Made by a program: the position numbers and the translations under genes
Shown: positions 26,114 through 34,711 of the stretch, one piece after another
Position numbering within the stretch: the stretch's first letter is position 1
How the letters are laid out: every line of letters begins with the position of its first letter
Assembly (NCBI RefSeq): GCF_014337925.2
Contig: NZ_CP143423.1
Location: 1,890,501 to 1,954,500 of the forward strand
Origin: Roseobacter fucihabitans
Lineage (GTDB): Bacteria > Pseudomonadota > Alphaproteobacteria > Rhodobacterales > Rhodobacteraceae
DNA: 64,000 nucleotides
Direction of reading: 5' to 3'
Notes under the pieces: generated by a model
Databases searched by the model: none
Seen by the model: only the letters and a program-made list of their open reading frames with translations
What the model was told of the DNA's origin: nothing

Positions 26114-27371
26114 ATGACAGCCCAGTGGCTTCAGCCGACAATCCCTTTCAATGATGATGAAGTTACTCAAGGGTATTTCGCGCGTATCGGTCATTTCCAA
26201 ACTGGTGTAGATGCTGGCCGTTTATGTCGCTTCTTTGACCTTGCCCGTGCCGATTTTCGCGATGGCAACAACCAATGCGTCGAAGTTATCGCTGCCACAT
26301 CCGGCGAGAGTTCATCCCGTCTCGAACATAACGGTCATTCAGCAAGATACAAGCGACATGTTGAGGTTGCGAGGCGAGAGTCTTGGATTGTCGATGGTCA
26401 GGTGGGTTTCTGTTAGATTTTGCCCACGTTGCCTTATGGCGGACGAGGATAAGGTTCCCTCCTTGGGAAGGGCCGCTTGGCGGTTTCGATGGAGTTGGCT
26501 TCTAAAGCCCGTGGTTGCATGTCCCGTCCACAACATCGCTCTTGTCACGGCTCCGGCGAAAGACCCGGTGAATGCATTTGACCTGCAGAAGCTCTCCGCG
26601 CAAAGTCACCTCGACCTTGCCCCACAAGAAAATCCAGAGCCTCTCTCACCTGGATCACTGCAGCGATACGTGCTCTCCCGCCTAAGTGGCCATGTCCCCA
26701 TGACGGAAGGGGATGTCGGCTTGACCCGCGGTAATTTCAATCTGGATGATCTATCTGATTTTCTGGATGGCGTCTGCGCCGACACGCAGGTCATTACAGA
26801 TGAAGCCGACGGTTTCGTTGACCTGACGCATGCGGCGCGTGGCCGTTCTTCAACCGCTGAGATCATTGGATGGCAGGTTACGGGGAAGTTGAAAGAAACG
26901 GGTCTCTTGAAAGGTTTCAAGCGGCTCGACCATCTGCGGTTTCGCCTTTCTGAAATCCGACAGCTGGTAGATGTCTCGCGTTGGCACGATTTGCACCGTC
27001 TTACAGCTGTAGCGCAAATCCTTGGCACCAATCTGGGCGCGGTAAAGCTTTTGATCTCCGGGAAAAGGGGTGGGGCTTGGCTAGCTGCTGCTCTGGCCAA
27101 AATGACCCGGGGTCTTCCCGGCTCCGCATATGTTTCGTCGACTGAGATCGAGTGCTTCAAAGAACGATATACAGCTCTCGGACTTGTCGGCAGGTCATTC
27201 TGTTTGAACCACCGCAAAGCAAGAACGGTGGTTGAGGCAAATGGGGTTGAGCCGGTGATCGATCCAGACTGGCTCGGTGCGAGGGTTTACCTGCGCGCCG
27301 ATGTAGACGCGCAGGCAGACAATTTGTTTCAGGTAACAGCCGAAAAGTTTGCTGCGAGGCCAGAAGTCTAG
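26114..27371 (+). pseudogene. tniQ: TniQ family protein, frameshifted
   Basis: TniQ is the targeting subunit of Tn5053/Tn7-like transposons. The N-terminal part starts MTAQWLQPTIPFNDDEVTQG and runs to SSRLEHN. A frameshift near 26330 then leads into TVIQQDTSDMLRLRGESL, the zinc-finger-like FCPRCLMADEDK and VACPVHNIALV, and a long C-terminal helical region ending KFAARPEV at 27371. No TniB (AAA+ ATPase) gene is present, so the transposon is defective. The protein would be about 419 residues if the shift were repaired. Confidence 0.75.
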
Positions 27372-27425
27372 GCAACGCCCGAAACTGCTTCTTTCGGTGC
27401 CAAAAAGGCTAAAGTGACGTAATTT

Positions 27426-27461
27426 GGGGAATCCGATGGTTCCATCCGGTGAATCCGATGC
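27426..27461 (-). repeat. Right-end repeats of the Tni-type transposon remnant
   Basis: Two direct copies of a GAATCCGATG motif, ggggaatccgatgg (27426-27439) and cggtgaatccgatgc (27447-27461). The second is the inverted match of 24470-24484. Short multiple repeats at the ends are typical of TniA/TnsB binding arrays. The rest of 27372-27677 shows no gene I can support. Confidence 0.5.
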
Positions 27462-27677
27462 TACTCTTGTTTGAATGATGGCCCACCGAGATGTTGAAAA
27501 TCAACGACTTAGGGTATCAACATTGTGAATATTATGCTACCTTTCACAGAGGCGTGTTTTGGTCTGTTCGTAAGTGAGGGGCGGTGCGCGCTTTCGAAAC
27601 GAACGCGTCAAGCTGTGCGTGACTTTTCGATCGGAATTCTGCCCACCGCTGCCGTCTTAATCGCTCACAACAAAGGG

Positions 27678-28460
27678 CTACGCCGCCAGATCAACCCAAA
27701 CCGGCACGTGATCGGATGGCTTGTCGCGCCCGCGCACGTCTTTGTCGATGGCACAATCCACAAGCATATCTGCCGCTTGTGGGCAAAGTAGAAAGTGGTC
27801 AATACGGATGCCATTGTTGCGGTTCCAGGCACCCGCTTGATAATCCCAGAAGCTGTAATGCCCCGGACCGGGCGTGCGCGCACGGAAGGCTTCGGTCAGC
27901 CCCAGGTTGATCAATTTGCGAAAAGCGGCGCGACTTTCTGGTCGGAACAGCGCGTCCTCGCGCCAGCTGTCGGGCTTGGCCGCGTCTTCCGCTTGGGGGA
28001 TGATGTTGTAATCGCCCGCCATCAGAAAAGGGGTCTCTTCGGCGAGCAGGGTTTTTGTGCGCTCCAACAGTCGCGCCATCCAGTCGAGTTTGTAATCAAA
28101 CTTGGGGCCGGGTGCCGGATTGCCGTTGGGAAGATAGAGCCCACAGATCCGCAGCGGCTGTTTTTCGCCGATAATAGTGGCCTCAATCCACCTGGCCTGC
28201 GCGTCATCGGGATCACCGGGCAGGCCGCGTGTCACGTCTTCAAGGGGGTGCTTGGAGAGTATGGCGACGCCGTTGAAACTCTTTTGTCCATGGGTTTCCA
28301 CGTTATATCCGCGCTCTTCGAAAATCTCCGTCGGGAAGGCCTCATCGACCGATTTGATTTCCTGCAACAGCGCCACATCCGGCTGGGCCTGATCCAACCA
28401 CTCGGGCAAGGCATTGATGCGCGCCTTGATTCCGTTGATATTGAAAGTGGCAATCTTCAT
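27678..28460 (-). CDS. xthA: Exodeoxyribonuclease III
   Basis: AP endonuclease and 3'-5' exonuclease of base-excision repair. The 260-residue product starts MKIATFNINGIKAR and carries the expected catalytic segments: LLQEIKSVDEAFP (metal-binding Glu), CGLYLPNGN, LMAGDYNIIPQAEDA (Asp/Asn pair), RIDHFLL and the final SDHVPVWVD (Asp-His). The frame extends 14 codons further upstream, but the conserved start is at 28460. Complete and monocistronic, it faces the transposon remnant. Confidence 0.94.
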   Translation of the reverse strand: MKIATFNINGIKARINALPEWLDQAQPDVALLQEIKSVDEAFPTEIFEERGYNVETHGQKSFNGVAILSKHPLEDVTRGLPGDPDDAQARWIEATIIGEKQPLRICGLYLPNGNPAPGPKFDYKLDWMARLLERTKTLLAEETPFLMAGDYNIIPQAEDAAKPDSWREDALFRPESRAAFRKLINLGLTEAFRARTPGPGHYSFWDYQAGAWNRNNGIRIDHFLLCPQAADMLVDCAIDKDVRGRDKPSDHVPVWVDLAA

Positions 28461-28605
28461 GTGAACGCTCCCGATCCCGTAGGCTGTACCGCTATCGCGC
28501 AATGGGGGCTGTTGGGCAAGTGCTTAGCCGGATTCGAGGCTTCAGGGCTCCATTTTACCATGTGATTCTCGTTAAACGTTAACGTTAACACCCTCCAAAA
28601 GGTTA

Positions 28606-28634
28606 ATATCCACAGGTTTCGCCTCTGTGGATAA
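28606..28634. promoter_or_regulatory. Inverted pair of DnaA boxes
   Basis: atatccaca (28606-28614, one mismatch) and tgtggataa (28626-28634, perfect reverse DnaA box) face each other around tttcgcc, forming the inverted repeat tatccacag/ctgtggata. The surroundings are AT-rich with several GTTAAC motifs (28571-28605 and downstream). DnaA binding is inferred from consensus match. Confidence 0.5.
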
Positions 28635-28701
28635 AAAAAAATTAACCAAATTTCCCAGGATGAGTTTTGTGGCCGCCCCGCCGGCTATATGCGGTTTCTC
28701 G

Positions 28702-28710
28702 TGTGGATAA
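28702..28710 (-). promoter_or_regulatory. DnaA box
   Basis: tgtggataa is a perfect complement of the consensus TTATCCACA. It lies 8 bp before a CtrA-type site and about 95 bp upstream of the repeat-peptide start codon. Confidence 0.5.
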
Positions 28711-28717
28711 CTGATGG

Positions 28718-28733
28718 TTAACATATTATTAAC
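28718..28733 (+). promoter_or_regulatory. CtrA-type binding site upstream of the repeat-peptide gene
   Basis: ttaacatattattaac fits TTAA-N7-TTAAC exactly. It is centred about 80 bp upstream of the ATG at 28806, a reasonable promoter-proximal position for activation by the alphaproteobacterial cell-cycle regulator CtrA. Inferred from motif only. Confidence 0.5.
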
Positions 28734-28805
28734 ACGGAATAATCTTGGTTTCTCAGATCAATCGGGCAAGCGTTAAGGTGCAAACTTCATTTGAAAGGGA
28801 TAACC

Positions 28806-29099
28806 ATGAAGAGCAACGCAATGAGCGCACAGCCAGCAACACAAGAGATTTTCAACAAGGTTAACGATCTGCACAATGGTGGCGGCACGGATCTGTTTGT
28901 TTCCGCTTCCGTTGAGCAGGGCTCGTCGGTTTTGCACGGTGCCGGAACAGGGCTTTTCGTTTCCGCATCGGTGGAGCAGGGCTCAACCACATTGAGCGGT
29001 GCCGGGACGGGCATGTTCGTTTCGGCCTCTGTGGAGCAGGGTTCGACCACGTTGAATGGTGCCGGCACGGGCCTGTTTGTCTCTGCTTCTGAGGAATAG
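28806..29099 (+). CDS. Tandem-repeat peptide with leader-like N-terminus (97 aa)
   Basis: A 97-residue protein without a Sec signal. Residues 1-30 form a plausible amphipathic leader (QPATQEIFNKVNDLHNGGG, ending in a Gly-Gly run). The rest is three and a half near-identical 20-residue repeats of the form GAGTGLFVSASVEQGSTTLS (60 bp in DNA), rich in Ser, Thr, Gly and Val and free of Cys. AAGGG precedes the ATG at 28806. This architecture recalls RiPP precursors with multiple cores, or a short beta-stacking repeat protein. CtrA and DnaA sites lie upstream. The function is unknown. Confidence 0.82.
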   Translation: MKSNAMSAQPATQEIFNKVNDLHNGGGTDLFVSASVEQGSSVLHGAGTGLFVSASVEQGSTTLSGAGTGMFVSASVEQGSTTLNGAGTGLFVSASEE

Positions 29100-29161
29100 G
29101 GGCGCGCTAGGGCTGACGTTCTGAAAACCAAAGCGTGCAGCCCCCCCCTAAGACCACCCAA

Positions 29162-29203
29162 AAAGCCGGTATCATGGATGCTGTTCTGGGTTCCGGCTAT
29201 TTT
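29162..29203 (+). terminator. Possible attenuator hairpin between the repeat peptide and its downstream gene
   Basis: aaagccgg and ccggct form a short stem around about 22 bases, followed by attttct. It lies within the 140-bp gap before the 29240 gene. It could partially terminate transcription and so favour expression of the upstream peptide. Weak as a terminator. Confidence 0.35.
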
Positions 29204-29239
29204 CTCTGCGGCAAATTCATCGTTGAAAGGAAGACCCCC

Positions 29240-30283
29240 ATGTCAAACGTCATCTCTTTGGGTTTGCCGCACAGACCAAATCTGGCACAACGCCAGGCTC
29301 TCTTGATGCATAATTTTGCGCACAACCGCCGCGGCAAGGAGGATGTTTTCTGGCTCAAGGAAAACGCCGAAATCCTGAATATGCTTGCGACCAGCGGCGC
29401 ACTTCTGGGGACTGAGGCGCTCGCGCCTTATCGCGATATCTATGACAGCCTCGAAGAGAAGTTGAAGTTCTTTCCGCAGTATTACCGATTTCTGATGTCG
29501 ATCTGCCTCGACCTCGAAGATCTCGGAATGGGGAGTGGCAAGGGGACGGCTCTGTGTGACTGGGCCGTTCGGTCGGGCTTGGCAGAGGCAGAACTCTCTG
29601 ATTTACAACGCGCGGAGGCCTTACGCCTTGTGGCACGGCGCGGTTTCAAAGGCGATGACCCGGCCCTCACAGAGCGGCTGCATCGTTTTATGAACCGGCC
29701 GCAGACCTTCGTGCTGCCAAATAAAAAGGCGGCCTATGAGCTGACCCATATCGTTTTTTACCTGTCGGACTATGGGGTTGTTAATCCCCAGCTGAGCCCG
29801 GCGGCGATCACCAGCCTCGAATTTGTCGGGCTGCTGGCTTATCTGGATCAGGATCTTGATCTGCTCGCAGAGGTCTGTGTGGCCCTGCGATTTGCCGGAC
29901 ACCTTCCCAGCGCGATCTGGGAGGATTGGGTTGGCGCAGAGATGAGCGGATTTATCCTGCAATCGCAAGGGAGCGGGCAGGGGGACGTCTATCACACCTA
30001 TTTGGTGACGTCCTGGTGGGCCGAATTCGCGGAGCGCCCTAGCTTTCCCGGTGTGCCCGCCCAGAACGGATTGCACATCACCCGCCACGCGAGCCGACAG
30101 GGGCCCTTGCGCGCGATGTCAGAATATATGTTTAATCTCGGTACAGCGCGGCGCGGCGACTGGGAGGTCATGCGCCAGGAAATGTCGGATATTGTCGGTC
30201 AGGACGGTTTGGACATCCTATGTGGTGCGGAACAATCCTGCGAGAGATTCGGTGAATTCTTTGAAGGGTTTGCCCGGTATTGA
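29240..30283 (+). CDS. Helical protein of unknown function paired with the repeat peptide
   Basis: A 347-residue, mostly alpha-helical soluble protein I cannot assign firmly. It may belong to a Rhodobacterales DUF (possibly DUF6902), but I am not sure. Notable stretches are FWLKENAEILNMLATSG, KFFPQYYRFLMSICLDLEDL and the His-Thr-Phe/Tyr segment YELTHIVFYLSDYGVVNP near residue 168, which looks like a functional core. The start at 29240 follows AAGGA. It is transcribed in the same direction as the tandem-repeat peptide and only 140 bp downstream, suggesting a partner or processing role. No membrane segments or nucleotide-binding loop. Confidence 0.72.
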   Translation: MSNVISLGLPHRPNLAQRQALLMHNFAHNRRGKEDVFWLKENAEILNMLATSGALLGTEALAPYRDIYDSLEEKLKFFPQYYRFLMSICLDLEDLGMGSGKGTALCDWAVRSGLAEAELSDLQRAEALRLVARRGFKGDDPALTERLHRFMNRPQTFVLPNKKAAYELTHIVFYLSDYGVVNPQLSPAAITSLEFVGLLAYLDQDLDLLAEVCVALRFAGHLPSAIWEDWVGAEMSGFILQSQGSGQGDVYHTYLVTSWWAEFAERPSFPGVPAQNGLHITRHASRQGPLRAMSEYMFNLGTARRGDWEVMRQEMSDIVGQDGLDILCGAEQSCERFGEFFEGFARY

Positions 30284-30299
30284 TTTATAAATCAATACC
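30276..30299. repeat. Perfect 24-bp palindrome over a stop codon
   Basis: ggtattgatttataaatcaatacc (12-bp arms, no loop) includes the TGA stop of the 29240 gene. It lies between that gene and the convergent Fe-S carrier gene. It could be a weak bidirectional terminator or a protein-binding dyad. There is no T run. Confidence 0.7.
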
Positions 30300-30318
30300 T
30301 TGTGACCCGATGTTCATG

Positions 30319-30642
30319 TCACATCGAAAACGATGTACCACAACCGCAGGAGCTTGAGGCGTTCGGATTGTTGATGACAAACCGCGCGCCGATCAACTCT
30401 TCGGTGAAATCGATAACGGCCCCTCCCAGGAACGGCAGGGACACGGCATCCACGACGACTTTCTGGCCTGACCCTTCGAGAATGAGGTCATCCTCGCGCG
30501 GATCATCCAGCTCAATCTCATATTGAAAACCGGAACACCCACCGCCCTCTACCGCAATACGCAGGGCCTTGCCGTCCTGTGCGGCTCCGATCTCAGCGAG
30601 GCGATCAAAGGCGCGCGGGGTCACTGTGGGAGGAAGTTGCAT
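30319..30642 (-). CDS. erpA: HesB/IscA-family iron-sulfur cluster carrier
   Basis: A-type Fe-S carrier of 107 residues that delivers clusters to apo-proteins. The three conserved cysteines are present, GGGCSGFQYEIEL (about residue 36) and the C-terminal SSCGCGTSFS. FIDF-like AVIDFTEELIGARFVINNPNA precedes the C-terminal pair. Placement in the ErpA subgroup is likely but not certain. IscA is the alternative. It is divergent from dgt with an 83-bp gap. Confidence 0.88.
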   Translation of the reverse strand: MQLPPTVTPRAFDRLAEIGAAQDGKALRIAVEGGGCSGFQYEIELDDPREDDLILEGSGQKVVVDAVSLPFLGGAVIDFTEELIGARFVINNPNASSSCGCGTSFSM

Positions 30643-30725
30643 ATGCGTGCTCGCTCAATCGGTTTCATTAAGTCTTCCGTTGCAATATAGAAACTCTCGA
30701 CACAGGCGACAAGGACCAGCCCAAA

Positions 30726-31865
30726 ATGACGGCTCCATATGCCTCCAATCCGCTGCATACCCGGGGACGGTACGTGCGGGAAGAGGAAAGCACGTTTCGA
30801 TCCTGCTTTCAGCGGGACCGCGACCGGATCATCCATGCCAGCGCGTTTCGCAGGCTTAAACACAAGACGCAGGTCTTCATCGAACATGAGGGCGATTATT
30901 ATCGCACGCGGCTGACCCATTCGATTGAGGTCGCACAGGTTGCGCGCACGATCTCGGGGGCCTTGCAGCTTAACCCCGAACTGACCGAGGCGGTGGCGCT
31001 GGCGCATGATCTTGGGCACACACCTTTTGGTCACACCGGGGAGGACGCATTATCGGTGCTGATGCGGCCTTACGGCGGATTTGACCACAACGCCCAGGCC
31101 ATTCGGATTGTGACCGATCTTGAACGCCATTACGCTGATTTCGATGGGCTTAACCTGACCTGGGAAACACTGGAGGGTCTTGCGAAACACAATGGTCCTG
31201 TTACCGGCGATATCCCCTGGGCGCTGGAGGCGTATAATGCGCACCATGATCTGGAATTGCACAGCTATGCCAGTGCGGAGGCGCAGGTTGCCGCGATCGC
31301 GGATGACGTCGCCTATAATCACCATGACCTGCATGATGGCCTGCGTGCGGAGCTGTTCTCCACGGATGAGCTGGCGGCCCTGCCGATCCTGAACGCCTGT
31401 TTTGAAGAGGTCGACACGAAATATCCCGGCCTGAATTATTACCGCCGCCGTCACGAGGCCCTGCGGCGGTTCTTTGGTGTGCTGGTAGAGGATGTGATCG
31501 GCTTTGCTCAGGCGCGCCTGATGGACATGCAACCGCAATCGGTCGATGACATCCGCGCGGCCGGACGCACGATCATCCGCTTTTCTGATGATGTGTTTGC
31601 CGATTTGAAGGTTATCCGCTCCTTTCTGTTTGATCGCATGTACCGCGCTCCCAGCGTGGTCAAGATGCGCACTCAGGTAACGCAGGTGGTTGAGGAGCTT
31701 TTCCCGTATTTCATGGCGCACCCGGATCAATTGCCCAAACAATGGCGCAAGGATGTCGAAGCCGCACAGGATGAAACCGCGCTGGCGCGTATTGTGTCGG
31801 ATTACATTTCCGGCATGACCGACCGCTTTGCCCTGCAAGAACATGAGCGGCTTGTCGGCGGTTGA
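30726..31865 (+). CDS. dgt: dGTP triphosphohydrolase-like HD protein
   Basis: Hydrolyses dGTP or other dNTPs to the nucleoside and triphosphate, limiting dNTP pools. The 379-residue product has the HD phosphohydrolase signature: RLTHSIEVAQVAR (His), ALAHDLGHTPFGHTGED (His-Asp and following His), and the later ADDVAYNHHDLHDG (Asp). The RDRDRIIHASAFRRLKHKTQ N-terminal segment is typical of the type 2 deoxyguanosinetriphosphate triphosphohydrolase-like group. It is followed after 77 bp by argS, probably in the same operon. Confidence 0.93.
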   Translation: MTAPYASNPLHTRGRYVREEESTFRSCFQRDRDRIIHASAFRRLKHKTQVFIEHEGDYYRTRLTHSIEVAQVARTISGALQLNPELTEAVALAHDLGHTPFGHTGEDALSVLMRPYGGFDHNAQAIRIVTDLERHYADFDGLNLTWETLEGLAKHNGPVTGDIPWALEAYNAHHDLELHSYASAEAQVAAIADDVAYNHHDLHDGLRAELFSTDELAALPILNACFEEVDTKYPGLNYYRRRHEALRRFFGVLVEDVIGFAQARLMDMQPQSVDDIRAAGRTIIRFSDDVFADLKVIRSFLFDRMYRAPSVVKMRTQVTQVVEELFPYFMAHPDQLPKQWRKDVEAAQDETALARIVSDYISGMTDRFALQEHERLVGG

Positions 31866-31942
31866 TCCACGCGGCGGCCATGTGTGGTTGACCCGGCCTT
31901 GGGGCGTGATAAACCGCGCAAAGCTTCTATAGGAACCGTATC

Positions 31943-33685
31943 ATGAACCTTTTTGCCGATATCCGCGCGCTTGTGCTTGACTGTTTGCAAGACATGACAA
32001 CCTCCGGCCAACTGCCCGAGGGCTTGGCCACGGGCAATGTGACGGTTGAGCCGCCCCGCGATGCGGCGCATGGCGATATGGCGACCAATGCGGCGATGGT
32101 TCTGGCCAAACCGGCCGGTTTGAAACCGCGCGACATCGCAGAGGCTCTGGCCGAACGGCTGATCAAGGATGCACGGATCGCCACTGCCGAGGTTGCGGGG
32201 CCGGGCTTTTTGAACCTGCGCCTCGCACCTGTGGTCTGGCAGGGCGTTGTCTCTGCCGTATTGGCGGAGGGGACTGATTTTGGCCGGGCCGCTTTGGGGC
32301 AGGGCAAGAAGGTTAACGTGGAATATGTCTCGGCCAATCCGACCGGGCCGTTGCATGTGGGCCATACGCGCGGCGCGGTTTTCGGGGATGCGCTGGCCTC
32401 TCTGCTGGATTTCGCCGGCTACGATGTGACGCGGGAATATTACATCAATGACGGCGGCGCGCAGGTCGATGTGCTCGCGCGCTCGGTCTATTTGCGCTAC
32501 CTCGAAGCGCATGGGCAGGAGGTCGCCTTCCCTGATGGAACCTATCCGGGCGATTACCTCATTGCGACCGGCGTGGCGCTCAAGGAAAAGGTGGGCGATG
32601 CCTATCTCGACAAAGGCGAACAATTCTGGCTGCAAGAGGTGCGTAGTTTTGCCACCGAGGCGATGATGGATTTGATCCGCGCGGATCTCAAAGCGCTGGG
32701 TGTCGAGATGGATGTGTTCTATTCGGAAAAATCGCTCTATGGCACCGGTCGCATTGAGGCCGCGATTGAGGATTTGCGCGGCAAAGGTTTGATCTATGAG
32801 GGCGTGCTGGAGCCCCCCAAAGGCAAGAAGCCCGAAGATTGGGAGCCGCGCCAACAGACGTTGTTCGCCTCCACCGAGCACGGCGATGATGTGGATCGCC
32901 CGGTGCAGAAATCGGACGGCAATTGGACTTATTTCGCGCCCGATATTGCCTATCATTTTGATAAGGTCAGCCGGGGATATGACCAGTTGATCGACGTTTT
33001 CGGCGCGGATCATGGCGGGTATGTCAAACGGATGAAGGCGGCGGTTTCCGCGCTCTCAGAGGGTCAGGTGCCGCTGGATATCAAGCTGACGCAATTGGTG
33101 AAGCTGTTCAAAAACGGTGAACCTTTCAAGATGTCCAAGCGGGCAGGGACCTTTGTGACCCTGCGCGATGTGGTCGATCAGGTGGGCTCTGATGTGACGC
33201 GGTTTGTGATGTTGACGCGCAAAAACGACGCGATGCTCGATTTTGATTTCGACAAGGTGATGGAGCAAAGCCGCGAAAACCCGGTGTTTTACGTTCAATA
33301 TGCCCATGCGCGGGTGGCCTCCGTGATGCGCAAGGCAACCGAGGCCGGGATTGCGGTGGATGAGGCGACCCTGCGGGGTGCGGACCTCAGCCTGCTGGAT
33401 CATGAGGCGGAATTGGGTCTGGCGGCCAAGCTGGCCGAATGGCCGCGTCTGGTTGAAACCGCCGCGCGCAGCAATGAACCGCATAGGGTCGCGTTTTACC
33501 TTTATGAGCTTGCGGGAACTTTCCATGCGCTCTGGAACAAGGGCAATGACGTGCCATCGTTGCGTTTCGTGCAGGATGACCCAAAAGTCACAGCGGCGAA
33601 AATCGCCCTTGCGCGTGCCACCAGCGTTGTAATTGGCGCAGGTCTTGGTATTCTCGGCGTCACACCGGCTGAGGAAATGCGGTAG
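31943..33685 (+). CDS. argS: Arginyl-tRNA synthetase
   Basis: Class I synthetase charging tRNA-Arg, 580 residues. It has the N-terminal Add1 domain (about 1-110), the HIGH signature in [20 protein letters not shown], and [15 protein letters not shown] as the KMSKS-like loop. The C-terminal DALR anticodon-binding domain includes [26 protein letters not shown] precedes the ATG. It is followed after 78 bp by the SPOR-domain gene in the same direction, so an operon dgt-argS-SPOR-nagZ-scpA-scpB is likely. Confidence 0.96.
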   Translation: MNLFADIRALVLDCLQDMTTSGQLPEGLATGNVTVEPPRDAAHGDMATNAAMVLAKPAGLKPRDIAEALAERLIKDARIATAEVAGPGFLNLRLAPVVWQGVVSAVLAEGTDFGRAALGQGKKVNVEYVSANPTGPLHVGHTRGAVFGDALASLLDFAGYDVTREYYINDGGAQVDVLARSVYLRYLEAHGQEVAFPDGTYPGDYLIATGVALKEKVGDAYLDKGEQFWLQEVRSFATEAMMDLIRADLKALGVEMDVFYSEKSLYGTGRIEAAIEDLRGKGLIYEGVLEPPKGKKPEDWEPRQQTLFASTEHGDDVDRPVQKSDGNWTYFAPDIAYHFDKVSRGYDQLIDVFGADHGGYVKRMKAAVSALSEGQVPLDIKLTQLVKLFKNGEPFKMSKRAGTFVTLRDVVDQVGSDVTRFVMLTRKNDAMLDFDFDKVMEQSRENPVFYVQYAHARVASVMRKATEAGIAVDEATLRGADLSLLDHEAELGLAAKLAEWPRLVETAARSNEPHRVAFYLYELAGTFHALWNKGNDVPSLRFVQDDPKVTAAKIALARATSVVIGAGLGILGVTPAEEMR

Positions 33686-33763
33686 CAAATCGCGCCCTCC
33701 GCCAGAGCAGAGCATTCCAAGACAGACCACCGGGGCATGTATCCCGGCGGCAGCGAGGCGAAG

Positions 33764-34711
33764 ATGGCGGATATTCAATTCTCCCATGGTATGGGGGCCT
33801 ACGGAAACGATTCCGATGGCACGAAGGCGGATGAGTATTCATCCAACTCCCTGACTTTCATGACAAATATTGCAGGTGCGCTGGTGTCGCTTGCCCTGAT
33901 CGCCGGGGTCGGCGTGTGGGGGTACAAGCTGATGGTACGCGATGTCAGTGGGGTCCCCGTGGTGCGCGCGGTTGCTGGCGAAATGCGTGTGCGTCCCGAA
34001 ACGCCGGGCGGGCAAATGGCCCGCCATCAGGGGTTGGCGGTCAACGCCGTGGCCGCCGAAGGGCAAGCCGCAGGTCCGGTTGACAGTGTCATGTTGGCCC
34101 CCCAAAATACCGATCTTGCGCAGGAAGACCAACCCATTCGCGTCACGAGCGTTGCCCCTGTGACGCAGCCCGCGCCGCTCGCGCCCGCATCCGAGACCTT
34201 TGGCACGGATAAAGCCCCCCAGACGCGCCTGTCGCAGGATTTGCAAAACGGCGATATTGATGCGGTGGTGGCAGAGTTGATCGCCGGTACGGATCCCCTG
34301 GGCGGTCTTTCCGAGCCGCCGGAAAACGTCTCGCAAACCGAAAAATCACAGCGCACAGTTGCGCGCCCGAAATTGCGCCCCGCGAATATCGCGACATTGC
34401 AGGCGGCGGCCTTTGTCCCGAATGCGCCGGCTTCCGAAATCGACGCGGCGTCCATCCCCGCAGGCACGCGCCTTGTGCAGCTTGGGGCCTTTGACAGCGC
34501 CGATGTCGCGCGGGCAGAATGGGCGCGTCTGGACGCGCGGTTCGGGGATTACATGCAAGATAAATCGCGCGTCGTACAAGAAGCGCAATCGGGCGGGCGT
34601 ATCTTCTATCGGTTGCGCGCCATGGGTTTTGTCGATCTTGGCGATGCGCGTCGTTTCTGTTCCGCTTTCAAGGCGGAGGGGGTGGATTGCATCCCCGTTG
34701 CGGTTAAGTGA
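33764..34711 (+). CDS. SPOR-domain membrane protein
   Basis: A 315-residue bitopic inner-membrane protein. A cytoplasmic N-terminus of about 35 residues is followed by one transmembrane helix (IAGALVSLALIAGVGVWGY), a long Pro/Ala/Thr-rich periplasmic linker, and a C-terminal SPOR domain (about 240-315: LVQLGAFDSADVARAEWARL). SPOR domains bind denuded septal peptidoglycan, so a cell-division role is likely. GAGG lies just before the ATG at 33764. An ATG at 33737 is an alternative. The stop overlaps the nagZ start. Confidence 0.88.
   Translation: MADIQFSHGMGAYGNDSDGTKADEYSSNSLTFMTNIAGALVSLALIAGVGVWGYKLMVRDVSGVPVVRAVAGEMRVRPETPGGQMARHQGLAVNAVAAEGQAAGPVDSVMLAPQNTDLAQEDQPIRVTSVAPVTQPAPLAPASETFGTDKAPQTRLSQDLQNGDIDAVVAELIAGTDPLGGLSEPPENVSQTEKSQRTVARPKLRPANIATLQAAAFVPNAPASEIDAASIPAGTRLVQLGAFDSADVARAEWARLDARFGDYMQDKSRVVQEAQSGGRIFYRLRAMGFVDLGDARRFCSAFKAEGVDCIPVAVK

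Noticed and set aside
27525-27791. Forward frame of 88 codons next to xthA
   Set aside because: Its second half is antisense to the conserved 3' end of xthA, and no family likeness is visible.
28461-28805. Chromosomal replication origin
   Set aside because: The DnaA boxes are suggestive, but the neighbouring genes (xthA and the repeat peptide) are not typical origin neighbours and skew cannot be judged from this window. Kept only as a regulatory cluster.
28860-29099. Curli-like amyloid repeats in the 97-aa peptide
   Set aside because: The 20-residue repeat has a V-E-Q-G segment but lacks the Asn and second Gln positions of curlin repeats and has no Sec signal, so I do not call it a curlin.
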